A stretch of DNA of 64,000 nucleotides from Rhodopseudomonas palustris. Lineage in GTDB: Bacteria > Pseudomonadota > Alphaproteobacteria > Rhizobiales > Xanthobacteraceae. Positions 36,423 to 45,137 of this stretch are shown piece by piece. A program made the position numbers and the translations under genes. The DNA is taken from NCBI RefSeq assembly GCF_034479375.1, contig NZ_CP140155.1, forward strand, positions 4,130,501 through 4,194,500, written 5' to 3'. Under the pieces are notes generated by a model, which worked only from the letters and a program-made list of their open reading frames with translations, ran no database searches and had not been told where the DNA came from. Within the stretch, counting starts at the first letter, position 1. Each line of letters begins with the position of its first letter.

Positions 36423-37304
36423 TCAGCGGTGGCCGGCGGCGACGATCTTGAGCGGTTCCGTCCGTGGCGTTTCTTGATTGTCGGAGTGGCGCGTGAGCGA
36501 TGGTTCCGGTCCGGCACGGCCGGTGGCGCGTTCGAACGCCGCCTGCAGCCGCGCCTGCGCGGCCTGGATGTTCGCCGCGCGGCGGTCCGGATCGGCCTCG
36601 GCGCGATCGACCGCGACCGGCACGATCTCGGCGATGCGACCGGGGTCGGATCGCATGATCACCGCGCGATCCGCCATCGTCACCGCTTCCGGAATGTCGT
36701 GGGTGACGATCACCAGCGTGATCTTCATCTCCTCGGCGATGCGGCGGACGTCGCGCTGCAAGGCGCGGCGGGTGACGGCGTCGAGCGCGGAAAACGGCTC
36801 GTCCAGCAGCAGCACTTCCGGGCAGGTCGCGAGCGACCGCGCCAGCGCGACGCGCTGCTGCTGGCCACCGGAGAGGTCCTGCGCGTTGCGCTCGGCGTAG
36901 CCGTCGAGTTCGACGAGGTGCAGCAATTCGCGGACCCGCGCGGCGATCTCCGCGCGCGGCCGGCCGGCGAATTTCAGTCCGAGCCCGACGTTCTGCGCCA
37001 CGCTCATCCACGGATACAGATGCGGCTGCTGGAACATCACGATCCAGCGCGGCGACGCGCCTTCGACCCTGGCGCCGTCGATGCGGATCTCGCCCGTGCT
37101 CGGCGCGATCAGGCCGGCGATGATGTGCAGCAAGGTCGACTTGCCGCAGCCTGAGCGCCCGACCAGCGCCACGGCCTCGCAGGGCTTGATCTCGAGATCG
37201 ATTCCGCTCAGCGCGTTGCCGCTCGAGCGACGGTAGCGGTGACTTACGCCCTGGATGGCGATATGCGCCCCGGGCCAGGCCTTCTTGGGTTGAAATGCCG
37301 GCAT
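36423..37304 (-). CDS. ABC transporter ATP-binding protein (SsuB/TauB/NrtD-like)
   Basis: A 293-residue ATPase. Walker A is LVGRSGCGKSTLLHI, the Q-loop is IVMFQQPHLYPWMS, the signature is NAQDLSGGQQQRVALARSLA, and Walker B is EVLLLDEPFSALD, followed by the switch VIVTHDIPEA. About 60 residues after the ATPase core are Arg/Ala-rich. It lies 12 bases before the binding-protein gene and 76 bases after the rhodanese gene, in the same operon. Confidence 0.93.
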   Translation of the reverse strand: MPAFQPKKAWPGAHIAIQGVSHRYRRSSGNALSGIDLEIKPCEAVALVGRSGCGKSTLLHIIAGLIAPSTGEIRIDGARVEGASPRWIVMFQQPHLYPWMSVAQNVGLGLKFAGRPRAEIAARVRELLHLVELDGYAERNAQDLSGGQQQRVALARSLATCPEVLLLDEPFSALDAVTRRALQRDVRRIAEEMKITLVIVTHDIPEAVTMADRAVIMRSDPGRIAEIVPVAVDRAEADPDRRAANIQAAQARLQAAFERATGRAGPEPSLTRHSDNQETPRTEPLKIVAAGHR

Positions 37305-37380
37305 CGCCTGCAGCCGCTCCTCGAACAGGGTTCCTTGCGGATCGGCGGAGCCGGCCAGCGCGGCCGGCCCCGCCGCGCGA

Positions 37381-38262
37381 TTACTCCGCCGCCATCAGCG
37401 ACGGTGCCGAATAGGGGGCGCCTTCCTCGATCGGCAGCGACGGGTCGCGCGACCATTCGTTCCAGGAGCCGAAATACAGGCTGACGTCCTTGATGCCGGC
37501 TTCCTTCAGCGCCACCAGCGTGTTCGAGGCGCGGGCGCCCTTGAAGCAGTACAGCACCACCGGGGTCTCGGGGGTGATACCGACGCTGGCGCATTCGGCC
37601 AGGATCTCGCTCGACGATTTGAACATCGGGCCGTCCGGCGACGGCTTCATCATCCGGTACCATTCGATCCAAACCGCGCCGGGGATGCGGCCCTTGCGCG
37701 GGCAGAAATCCTTGCCGTAGGGCGACGAGCTTTCGCCGATCCATTCGTCGACGTCGCGGGTGTCGAGCTTGACCTTGGTGCTATCAGCCACCGCGGCCTT
37801 CATCGATTCCAGATCGACCAGGATCGAAGCGGCGGCCGGGTCGACCGTGAAGCTCTTGGGCGTGGGCGTCGGCACGTCGGTGGTGCTCGGCAGGCCGGCC
37901 GTGGTCCAGGCGGCGTAGCCGCCGTGCAGGATCTTGACCTTGGGATAGCCGAGTGACTTCAGCAGCACGTAGCCGCGGCAGGACTGGCCGAAGCCGGTGT
38001 TCATCGACTGTTCGTAGATCACCGCGGTCTCTTCGCCGGACAGGCCGGCGGCGCCGAAGGCGGCGGCGAATTTCTCGCTCATCTCCTTGACGCCCTCGGG
38101 CGTCGAGGTGGCGAGATAGGTGAAGATCTCGTGGATGTTGACGGCGCCCGGAATATGACCCGCCGCATAGGCGTCGGGATTGCGGGTGTCGATCACCACC
38201 GTGGTCGGCGACGACAGCATTTCGGATAGTTCGGCCGGCGTGACAAGAACCTTCTCAGTCAT
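37381..38262 (-). CDS. Tandem-rhodanese sulfurtransferase
   Basis: A 293-residue protein with two rhodanese domains. Domain 1 (about 8-125: VVIDTRNPDAYAAGHIPGAVN) has no Cys at the catalytic loop (YEQSMNTGFGQSCRG) and is the usual inactive half. Domain 2 (about 140-285: VKLDTRDVDEWIGE) carries the active loop YCFKGARASN with the persulfide Cys. The loop C-F-K-G-A-R-A differs from the classical thiosulfate (CRKGVT) and mercaptopyruvate (CGSGVT) loops, so the sulfur donor is open. The start ATG follows AGGAG. Third gene of the operon. Confidence 0.9.
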   Translation of the reverse strand: MTEKVLVTPAELSEMLSSPTTVVIDTRNPDAYAAGHIPGAVNIHEIFTYLATSTPEGVKEMSEKFAAAFGAAGLSGEETAVIYEQSMNTGFGQSCRGYVLLKSLGYPKVKILHGGYAAWTTAGLPSTTDVPTPTPKSFTVDPAAASILVDLESMKAAVADSTKVKLDTRDVDEWIGESSSPYGKDFCPRKGRIPGAVWIEWYRMMKPSPDGPMFKSSSEILAECASVGITPETPVVLYCFKGARASNTLVALKEAGIKDVSLYFGSWNEWSRDPSLPIEEGAPYSAPSLMAAE

Positions 38263-38411
38263 CAGTCGCTCCTGTGTTCGTCGTTGAACGTTGGCTCGCG
38301 GGAGACCTCTGCGGCACAGGGCAGTGTCCTGTGGTGACTGTTGCCGAGCGCGGGGAGGGCCCGGATGGAAGACGCTGCGCGGACGAATGGGGCGTCCGCG
38401 CACTGCGCGGA

Positions 38412-39542
38412 CTAATGCGCCATGTCCGCCAGCATCTTGCGGAGTTGCTTGGTCGCCGGCGTCACGATCGCCACGAAGTAAGCCTCGCGCAGCCGGCGCT
38501 GCGCGGCGGCGCCGGCGACATAGCCGCGTGCGCCGCAATGAAGCATCGCGGCGTGAGCGGCGGCGACCGAGGCGTCGCCGGCGGCGAGCCGCGCCTCGAT
38601 CACCGCGCGCCAGTAGTCGCGGTCGCTCTCGAACGGCGTCGCGGCGAGGCGCGCGACCTCGGCCTCCATCGCCGCGAGCCCTTCGGCGATCGGCTCGGGC
38701 TGGACGTCGAGATATTTGTTGACGTGGCCGAGCGGGCCTTTGCACTGCTCGATCAGCCGCAGGCAGTCGCGGATCAGGCCGAACGCCATGCCGGCCTGCA
38801 GCAGGATGAAGCCGGCGCGGATCCGCTTGATGAAGTCGTCGACCGGATCGGCCAGCACCCAGGCGTCCGGCACCATCACGTCGCGCATCTGCACCGCGAA
38901 GGTGCGGGTGCCGTCGAGCGCGGTGAACTTCGCATTGTCGGCGAGGTTGACGCCTTCGGCGGCGCAGGGAATCACCGCCATCACGTTGCGCGTCGCGCCG
39001 CCATCCTCGACCTCGAAGATGCCGCCGAAATAATGATCGGCGCCGAGGTTGGAGACGTAGGGCAGCAGCCCCTTGACGACGTAGCCGCCGGCGACGCGTC
39101 GTCCCTTCAGCCGCATCGGCTCGATGCCGAACAGCGACTTCATCGGATTCGACAGCGCGGTGCCGCCGAGCGCCGCGCCGGTCGCGATCTGCGGGCCGAT
39201 CCCGGTCCGCAGGTGCTCGTTGTCCGAGGCGTAGATGTACCAGGCCAGCGCGTCCTGACACCACATGCAGAACGAGGTCGACAGGCAGTGCTCGCCGGCC
39301 GCCGCCATCGCGTTGATCGAGGTCATCAGGTCGAGGTTCGGGCTCTTGCCCGGCAGATGATGCGCATAGGCGCCGAGGCGCCCGAAGGCGCGCATCAGAT
39401 CTTCCGGGTAGTGACCGTCGACGTCGATCCGGTTGACCAGCGACGGCAGTTCGCGCGCGGACAGCGCCCGCACCGCCTCGACGACTTCGGCGCCGGGAAG
39501 CACGGCGGCATCACCTGTGGTCACTGACTGGACATCCAGCAT
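38412..39542 (-). CDS. Acyl-CoA dehydrogenase-like flavoprotein
   Basis: A 376-residue protein with the acyl-CoA dehydrogenase fold: N-terminal helices (ALSARELPSLVNRIDVDGHYPEDLMRAFGRLGAYA), the beta domain with KGRRVAGGYVVKGLLPYVSN and VQMRDVMVPDAWVL, then C-terminal helices (IRAGFILLQAGMAFGLIRDCL). No obvious catalytic Glu of the classical enzymes is apparent. In a sulfur context the SfnC/DszC branch of this fold acts as FMNH2-dependent monooxygenases, which is a possible but unproven role. It lies 29 bases after the OsmC-like gene. Confidence 0.82.
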   Translation of the reverse strand: MLDVQSVTTGDAAVLPGAEVVEAVRALSARELPSLVNRIDVDGHYPEDLMRAFGRLGAYAHHLPGKSPNLDLMTSINAMAAAGEHCLSTSFCMWCQDALAWYIYASDNEHLRTGIGPQIATGAALGGTALSNPMKSLFGIEPMRLKGRRVAGGYVVKGLLPYVSNLGADHYFGGIFEVEDGGATRNVMAVIPCAAEGVNLADNAKFTALDGTRTFAVQMRDVMVPDAWVLADPVDDFIKRIRAGFILLQAGMAFGLIRDCLRLIEQCKGPLGHVNKYLDVQPEPIAEGLAAMEAEVARLAATPFESDRDYWRAVIEARLAAGDASVAAAHAAMLHCGARGYVAGAAAQRRLREAYFVAIVTPATKQLRKMLADMAH

Positions 39543-39571
39543 GGGCTCGGTCCGCTGTTGGAGGGCTGGGG

Positions 39572-40144
39572 TCAGGTCATCGCGATGTCGAGATTGACCG
39601 GGCGCGAGAAGGTGTTCGCCACCGGCGACCACAGCCGCGCATGCGCGACCAGCGCGTCGAGTTCTTCGCGCGGACGGTCGGCCTCGAACGTCACCTTGCA
39701 GCGGACGTCGGTGAAGCCGACCGGCTTTTCGGAGAGATCGCCGGTGCCCCAGACGCCGGTGATGTTGAGGTCGCCCTCGAGTTCGATCTCGAGCTTGTAG
39801 ACGGTGATGCCGCGGGCCACGGCGTTGGCATGGATGCCGACCGCGAGGCAGGAGCCGAGCGCGGCGAGCGAGGCTTCCGACGGATTCGGCGCGGTATCGT
39901 CACCAAGAAGGCCCGGCGGCTCGTCGACGATGTAGGGCGGCAGCGCGCGGATGAAGTTGAGATGACGGAAGCGGCCCTCGGCGACGGTCTTGCACTTCAG
40001 CGTCTTGATCACCGTCGGATCGGCCTTGCCCTTGGCGATCAGGTCGTCGAGGCCGGCCTTGTCGATCGGCGCGAGGCAGCCTGTCATGGCGGTCGGGGCG
40101 TCCGGGGTGAGGCAGGCGGTCATCGCGGTGGCGGCTTTGGTCAT
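39572..40144 (-). CDS. OsmC-family protein lacking the second catalytic Cys
   Basis: A 190-residue OsmC-fold protein, first gene of the operon. The redox Cys of NPSEASLAALGSCLAVGIHANA is present. The second Cys of true OsmC/Ohr peroxidases (usual context H-x-x-CPV-x-N) is replaced by Ser in HARLWSPVANTFSR. The N-terminal 26 residues contain a duplicated TAMTACLTP/TAMTGCLAP unit with two Cys and are an unusual addition. The protein is therefore probably not a classical organic peroxide reductase. The start ATG has a strong AGAGGAGATCCC ribosome site. A palindrome lies 43 bases upstream of the start. Confidence 0.88.
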   Translation of the reverse strand: MTKAATAMTACLTPDAPTAMTGCLAPIDKAGLDDLIAKGKADPTVIKTLKCKTVAEGRFRHLNFIRALPPYIVDEPPGLLGDDTAPNPSEASLAALGSCLAVGIHANAVARGITVYKLEIELEGDLNITGVWGTGDLSEKPVGFTDVRCKVTFEADRPREELDALVAHARLWSPVANTFSRPVNLDIAMT

Positions 40145-40186
40145 GGGATCTCCTCTGGCTACCGGTGCGTCCGGCAGTGTTTAGGC

Positions 40187-40202
40187 TACAGACCGTTCTG
40201 TA
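40187..40202. promoter_or_regulatory. Perfect palindrome TACAGA-CCGT-TCTGTA, candidate TetR operator
   Basis: Two 6-base arms with a 4-base spacer, placed 43 bases upstream of the OsmC-like start and about 200 bases upstream of tetR, in their divergent control region. Size and arm type suit the TetR family. I could not place the promoter boxes with certainty. Confidence 0.6.
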
Positions 40203-40400
40203 TTAGCAGGAAGCGTGCCAGCTCGATCCGCCCAAAAAGGCGTTGAGAATCAACGGAGCCGCGCCCTGGAACTGCCGCCCACGAAATAGGCCAGCCGCTT
40301 TTGCAGTCACTTCGCCTGCGCAATTGCCCGACTCGACGTCAACCAAGGCCTGCAAACAGACCCTTCGGTTTCCTGATTGAAGTTTGGCGAAGGCGGGGGT

Positions 40401-41012
40401 ATGTGCGTCGGAATGGCTCAGGCAGCACCCCACCCCGCGATCGACGCGCCACCCGCCGTGCGGACGTCACCGCGCGACCGGCTGATCGACAGCGCGCGGC
40501 TGCTGTTCTGCCGCTACGGCATCAACTCGGTGGGCGTCGACGCCATCATTGCCGACGCGGGCACCGCCAAGACCACGCTCTACAAGCTGTTCGGCTCCAA
40601 GGACGGCCTGGTCGAAGCCGTGCTGCAGCATGAGGGACAGAGCTGGCGGACCTGGTTCATCGACGAGATCGACGGGCCGGGCGGTAGCGCGCGCGAGCGG
40701 CTGGCGCGGATCGGCCCGGCGCTGAAGACCTGGTTCAGCCGTCCCGATTTCTACGGCTGTCCGTTCATCAATGCGGTCGGCGAATCCGACAAGGCCGACG
40801 ACCGGATGCGCAGCCTGGCGATCGCGCACAAGACCATCGTGCACGATCGCCTGACCGCGTTGTGCGCCGAGGCCGAAATCGCCGAACCGGCGCAAGTCGC
40901 GCACACGCTCGGGCTGGTAATCGACGGCGCCATCGTGATGGCGCTGGTGACGCGCGACGCCGGCGCCGCCGATGTCGCCGGACGCGCCTGCGCGGCGATC
41001 CTGCCGGCCTGA
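40401..41012 (+). CDS. TetR-family transcriptional regulator
   Basis: About 203 residues. The N-terminal helix-turn-helix is SPRDRLIDSARLLFCRYGINSVGVDAIIADAGTAKTTLYKLFGSKDGLVEAVL, a textbook TetR domain. The C-terminal ligand domain has FYGCPFINAVGESDKADDRMRSLAIAHK. It is divergent from the OsmC-ACAD-rhodanese-ABC operon and probably represses it via the palindrome at 40187-40202. The start is uncertain among 40377 (TTG), 40401 and 40413; I took the first ATG, after GGCGGGGGT. Confidence 0.92.
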   Translation: MCVGMAQAAPHPAIDAPPAVRTSPRDRLIDSARLLFCRYGINSVGVDAIIADAGTAKTTLYKLFGSKDGLVEAVLQHEGQSWRTWFIDEIDGPGGSARERLARIGPALKTWFSRPDFYGCPFINAVGESDKADDRMRSLAIAHKTIVHDRLTALCAEAEIAEPAQVAHTLGLVIDGAIVMALVTRDAGAADVAGRACAAILPA

Positions 41013-41022
41013 GGCCCGAACG

Positions 41023-43005
41023 TCAGCGCCCGAGCAGTTCGCGCGCCCGTTGGCGGACGAAGAATTCCGACGCGGCCGGCGTTAGGTGGCTACCGTCGAA
41101 CATGATGGGCGTGCCGCTGTCGCCGGGCACGCTCAGCAGGCAGCCCTGCGCATTGCAGAAGCTCGGCGTCGGCGATACGAACGCCACGCCCTCCGCCTCG
41201 AAGAACCGCCGCAACGCCTCGTTGCCCTCGGCCTCGGAAGTCGACAGTCGCGGCGGCGCATCGCGTAGCGGGATCGCGTCGGGCGCGGCGAGACCGGCCG
41301 CGCGGGCGCGATAATACTGCGCGAGGATGCGCCGGGGCGGCGTGCGCCACGACGGAAACATCCCGACCACCACGATGCGCCGGACACCGATTGCGCGGAG
41401 TTCGGCAAGCGTCGCGCGGATCAGGGCCTCGGACGCATCGTCCTTCTGATCGCTCCAATCGTAGTTGCGCCACTCCCGCGCCACCAGGATCACCGTGTCC
41501 GGCTTCAGCCGTTTCAGCCGCGCATGCACGATGTCGTTATTGGCACGACAGAACGGCGACTTGACGCTCGCGAAGCCGAGGATCGGCGGACACGCCGTGG
41601 TGTTGTATTGCGACAGACGAAAGCCGCCATCGGCCTGCTGCACCGCGCGCAGCCCGGGATAGAGATGCGCCCCATGGGAGTCGCCCCACAGCACGACACG
41701 CGGCGCGTCTGCCGGGGCGTCGTCGTCGCATTGCGGCTCGAACGCGGCCGGGCCTTCGAAGAAGCAATGGCCGCTGCGAAAGGCGGTCTTCGCCTCCTCG
41801 ACGAGATCGCCGGTGACGCGCTGGATCTCGGGCCCGAAGCGCGACGGGAATCCGCTGGCCGCATAGATGCCGGCTCCGGCGAGGCCGGCGACCGCCACGG
41901 CCGCGAACGCGGCCGTGGTCTTGCCGCGGCTCGGGCGCGCGCGGAACGGCCGCTCGACGAACCGCCAGGTGAGATGCGCCAGCGCAAACGCGACGACGAT
42001 CGCGATCGCCTTCATCAGCGGCGGTGGCTCTTCGCCGAACCGAACGATCCGGATCGCGGCGAGCAGCGGCCAGTGCCACAGATACAGCGGATAGCTGATC
42101 AGCCCGACATAGACCATCGGGCGGTTGCCGAGCAGATGCCGGCTCACCCAGGGCGAGGGGCCGGCGAAAATCAGCAACGCCGCGCCGAACACCGGCAGCG
42201 CCGCCCACCAGCCGGGAAAGCCGCGATCGTTGCTGATCAGCGCCGCGCCGGCCGCGAGCAGGAGAAGACCAAGCCAGGCGCAGACGGCGCGGATCGCCGC
42301 CGCATGGCGTTCGAACAGCGCACGGACGGCGCCGAGCGCCGCGATCGAGCTGATGTCACGGCCCGGGCCTGCGCCCGCGGCGATCGCGAGCAGGCAACCC
42401 GTCATCAGCTCCCAGAACCGCGTCACCGGCAAATAGAACGCCGCGAGCGGATTGATCGGCGTGAGGACGATGTTGGCGGCGAACGATGCCACCAGGATCG
42501 CGAGGGCCGCGATCAGCGCCCCGCGTTGCCATCGCCACGCCAGCACGATTACCGGCGGCCACAGCAGATAGAACTGCTCCTCGACGCCGAGCGACCACAG
42601 ATGCAGCAGCGGATTGAGTTCGGACGAGGTGTCGAAATAGCCGGCGTCGTGCAGCAGCGCGAGATTGGACAGAAACGCGGCGCCGAACCCGATCGCCTTG
42701 CCGGCATCGCGGTAATCGACCGGAAACAGCAGGAACCACCCGGCCACCGCGCAGGTGATCAGCACCAGCGCCAGCGCCGGAAAGATGCGGTTGATGCGTC
42801 GCGCGTAGAACGTGCGGAAGCTGAAATCGCCGCTGCGCTGGGCCTGGCAGATGATCGAGGTGATCAGGAAGCCGGAGATCACGAAGAACACGTCGACGCC
42901 GACGAAGCCGCCGCGAACGGAATTCGGGAAGGCATGAAACGCGATCACCAGCAACACGGCGATGGCGCGCAATCCGTCGATATCGCTGCGGTAGCTCGGC
43001 CTCAT
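41023..43005 (-). CDS. OafA-type acyltransferase with C-terminal SGNH domain
   Basis: A 660-residue inner-membrane enzyme. Residues about 1-370 are the acyltransferase-3 domain with ten or so helices: YRSDIDGLRAIAVLLVIAFH (catalytic His), GGFVGVDVFFVISGFLITS, FYARRINRIFPAL and LHLWSLGVEEQFYLLWP. Residues about 430-655 form an SGNH hydrolase-like periplasmic domain (VVLWGDSHGAHLYPGLR and FDGSHLTPAASEFF, carrying Ser and the Asp/His pair). The two together usually O-acylate polysaccharide or lipopolysaccharide. The start ATG at 43005 places the conserved N-terminus correctly. It is convergent with tetR, 10 bases apart. Confidence 0.93.
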   Translation of the reverse strand: MRPSYRSDIDGLRAIAVLLVIAFHAFPNSVRGGFVGVDVFFVISGFLITSIICQAQRSGDFSFRTFYARRINRIFPALALVLITCAVAGWFLLFPVDYRDAGKAIGFGAAFLSNLALLHDAGYFDTSSELNPLLHLWSLGVEEQFYLLWPPVIVLAWRWQRGALIAALAILVASFAANIVLTPINPLAAFYLPVTRFWELMTGCLLAIAAGAGPGRDISSIAALGAVRALFERHAAAIRAVCAWLGLLLLAAGAALISNDRGFPGWWAALPVFGAALLIFAGPSPWVSRHLLGNRPMVYVGLISYPLYLWHWPLLAAIRIVRFGEEPPPLMKAIAIVVAFALAHLTWRFVERPFRARPSRGKTTAAFAAVAVAGLAGAGIYAASGFPSRFGPEIQRVTGDLVEEAKTAFRSGHCFFEGPAAFEPQCDDDAPADAPRVVLWGDSHGAHLYPGLRAVQQADGGFRLSQYNTTACPPILGFASVKSPFCRANNDIVHARLKRLKPDTVILVAREWRNYDWSDQKDDASEALIRATLAELRAIGVRRIVVVGMFPSWRTPPRRILAQYYRARAAGLAAPDAIPLRDAPPRLSTSEAEGNEALRRFFEAEGVAFVSPTPSFCNAQGCLLSVPGDSGTPIMFDGSHLTPAASEFFVRQRARELLGR

Positions 43006-43295
43006 CGCGCGGTCGCCCGGCCCTTTTCGCTGGAGACTTGGTTCGCTGGAAAATGTCGGCGATCCCGGCCGAGCGGTTCCCGCGGAAACGCGCGGAAACA
43101 GTCGAGATCGGACGCGTCCATTCGCGAAGCGCGGCGGATCTGTCAAGCCGCCGGAGCGGACGCCGTCGCGATCCCCTCGCAACATTGACTGCGCAACGGC
43201 GCGGGCCGGCGTTTGCCACCCTTCACGCGCTGCGCCTACATTGCGGGTTCCACAACCGGGCGATGCTTCGCCCGATTCCAACAGCGGACGCGACC

Positions 43296-43724
43296 ATGAA
43301 CATCGTCAGGCACCGGATCGAACTCGCCACCACGGCGCCGATCCAGATCATCGACATCACCGAGCAGGTCCGCGGCTTCGTCGCCGGCAGCGGCCTGAAA
43401 GACGGCCTCGTCACCGTGAGCTGCCTGCACACCACGGCGCGGATCAACGTCAATGAGCGCGAGGAGAAGCTCGAGCGCGACATTTTGACGTTTCTGAAAC
43501 GCTTCGCGCCGCGCGACGGCGACTATCTGCACAATCTCGCGCCGATCGACGGCCGCGACAACGCCCATTCGCATCTGATCGGACTGTTCATGAATTCGTC
43601 GGAGACGATCCCGCTCGCGAGCGGCGCGATGGTGCTGGGCGAATGGCAGTCGATCTTCTTCATCGAACTCGACGGCCCGCGCGAGCGCCGCGGCGTCGAG
43701 CTGCAGATCATCGGGCAGGGTTAG
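43296..43724 (+). CDS. yjbQ: YjbQ/UPF0047 family protein
   Basis: A 142-residue protein of the YjbQ family, which in E. coli has weak thiamine phosphate synthase activity; the physiological role is not settled. Conserved features: [50 protein letters not shown] and [28 protein letters not shown], with the metal His cluster. The start is ATG 43296; ATG 43263 is possible. It is followed 98 bases later by the RuBisCO-like gene in the same direction, with a partial repeat between. Confidence 0.93.
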   Translation: MNIVRHRIELATTAPIQIIDITEQVRGFVAGSGLKDGLVTVSCLHTTARINVNEREEKLERDILTFLKRFAPRDGDYLHNLAPIDGRDNAHSHLIGLFMNSSETIPLASGAMVLGEWQSIFFIELDGPRERRGVELQIIGQG

Positions 43725-43737
43725 ACCGCTGCAGGCC

Positions 43738-43796
43738 CATCCATCCAAAGGATGGGCTCTTTGCGATGGATACGCGGGTCGAGCCCGCGTATGACG
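43738..43796. repeat. Partial palindromic repeat (GTCATACGCGGGTCGAGCC end)
   Basis: GATGGATACGCGGGTCGAGC followed by CCGCGTATGAC corresponds to one end of the family at 26775 and 58701, and begins with CCCATCCATCC-AAA-GGATGGG, a short perfect hairpin. Confidence 0.6.
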
Positions 43797-43822
43797 GCTT
43801 GGTATCTGGAGCGGACAATCCC

Positions 43823-45121
43823 ATGACGCCGGACGACATTGCAGGCTTCTACGCGACGCGCGCGGAGCTCGACCCCGACGATTACATCGAACTCGATTTC
43901 GACTTCGAATGCGCCGGTGATCCGCGCGAGGCGGCGGCGCATCTGTGCAGCGAGCAATCCACCGCGCAGTGGCGCCGGGTCGGAATCGACGAGGATTTCC
44001 GGCCGCGTTTCGCGGCGAAAGTGCTGGAGCTGTCCGCCGAGCCGCGGCCGTCTGGCTTCAGCACGCCGGTCGAATGTGCGGCGCGCGGGCCGGTTCACGC
44101 CTGCCGCGTCACGATCGCGCATCCGCACGGCAATTTCGGCGCGAAGATTCCCAATTTGCTGTCGGCGGTGTGCGGTGAGGGCGTGTTCTTCTCGCCCGGC
44201 ATTCCGTTGATCCGGCTGCAGGACATCCGGTTTCCGGACAGCTACCTGGCGGCGTTCGAAGGTCCGCGCTTCGGCATCGCCGGCCTGCGCGAACGGCTTC
44301 AGGCGTTCGATCGGCCGATCTTCTTCGGCGTGATCAAGCCGAATATCGGCCTGCCGGCGGAGCCGTTCGCCGAACTCGGTTACCAGGCCTGGCGCGGCGG
44401 CCTCGATATCGCCAAGGACGACGAGATGCTGGCGGATGTCGACTGGTGTCCGCTCGCCGAGCGCGCGGCGCTGCTCGGCGACGCCTGCCGGAAGGCCGCG
44501 GCCGAGACCGGCGTGCCGAAGATCTACCTCGCCAATATCACCGACGAAGTGGATCGGCTGATCGAGCTGCATGATGTCGCGGTGGCGAACGGCGCCGGCG
44601 CGCTGCTGATCAACGCGATGCCGGTCGGCCTGTCGGCGGTGCGGATGCTGCGCCGGCATGCCACGGTGCCGCTGATCGCGCATTTCCCGTTCATCGCCGC
44701 GTTCAGCCGGCTCGCCAATTACGGAATCCATTCGCGGGTGATGACGCGGCTGCAGCGCCTCGCCGGTTTCGACGTGGTGATCATGCCGGGCTTCGGGCCG
44801 CGGATGATGACGCCGGAGCACGAGGTGATGGAGTGCGTGCGCGTCTGCCTCGAGCCGATGGGGCCGATCAAACCGTGCCTGCCGGTGCCGGGCGGCAGCG
44901 ATTCCGCCGCGACGCTGGAGGGCGTGTACCGCAAGGTCGGTAGCGTCGATTTCGGCTTCGTGCCGGGCCGCGGCGTGTTCGGCCACCCGATGGGACCCGC
45001 AGCCGGCGCCGCCAGTCTGCGTCAGGCGTGGGACGCGATCGCGGCCGGCATCCCGGTCGGCGAGCACGCCGCCAATCATCCCGAACTCGCGGCGGCGTTG
45101 CGGGCGTTCGGCGGCCGCTGA
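43823..45121 (+). CDS. Form IV RuBisCO-like protein (RLP, probably the photosynthetic-bacterial IV-Photo type)
   Basis: A 432-residue RuBisCO homologue. The active-site region keeps [12 protein letters not shown] (catalytic Lys kept, the second Lys of KPK replaced by Asn), and [12 protein letters not shown] (the carbamylated Lys and the metal Asp/Glu kept). Then IAHFPFI has Arg replaced by Phe after the His, and [11 protein letters not shown] replaces the usual Ser-Gly-Gly phosphate loop. The near-C-terminal [15 protein letters not shown] keeps the glycines. It therefore cannot be a CO2-fixing enzyme. R. palustris is known to have two RLPs; neighbours and motif pattern suggest the RLP2 (IV-Photo) type, whose function is unproven but tied to sulfur metabolism in Chlorobium. 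The start has GGAG upstream. Confidence 0.93.
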   Translation: MTPDDIAGFYATRAELDPDDYIELDFDFECAGDPREAAAHLCSEQSTAQWRRVGIDEDFRPRFAAKVLELSAEPRPSGFSTPVECAARGPVHACRVTIAHPHGNFGAKIPNLLSAVCGEGVFFSPGIPLIRLQDIRFPDSYLAAFEGPRFGIAGLRERLQAFDRPIFFGVIKPNIGLPAEPFAELGYQAWRGGLDIAKDDEMLADVDWCPLAERAALLGDACRKAAAETGVPKIYLANITDEVDRLIELHDVAVANGAGALLINAMPVGLSAVRMLRRHATVPLIAHFPFIAAFSRLANYGIHSRVMTRLQRLAGFDVVIMPGFGPRMMTPEHEVMECVRVCLEPMGPIKPCLPVPGGSDSAATLEGVYRKVGSVDFGFVPGRGVFGHPMGPAAGAASLRQAWDAIAAGIPVGEHAANHPELAAALRAFGGR

Positions 45122-45137
45122 TGGCGGCCGCTCGCGC

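Noticed and set aside
44000..45121. RuBisCO-like gene as a true carboxylase
   Set aside because: Several essential active-site residues are replaced.
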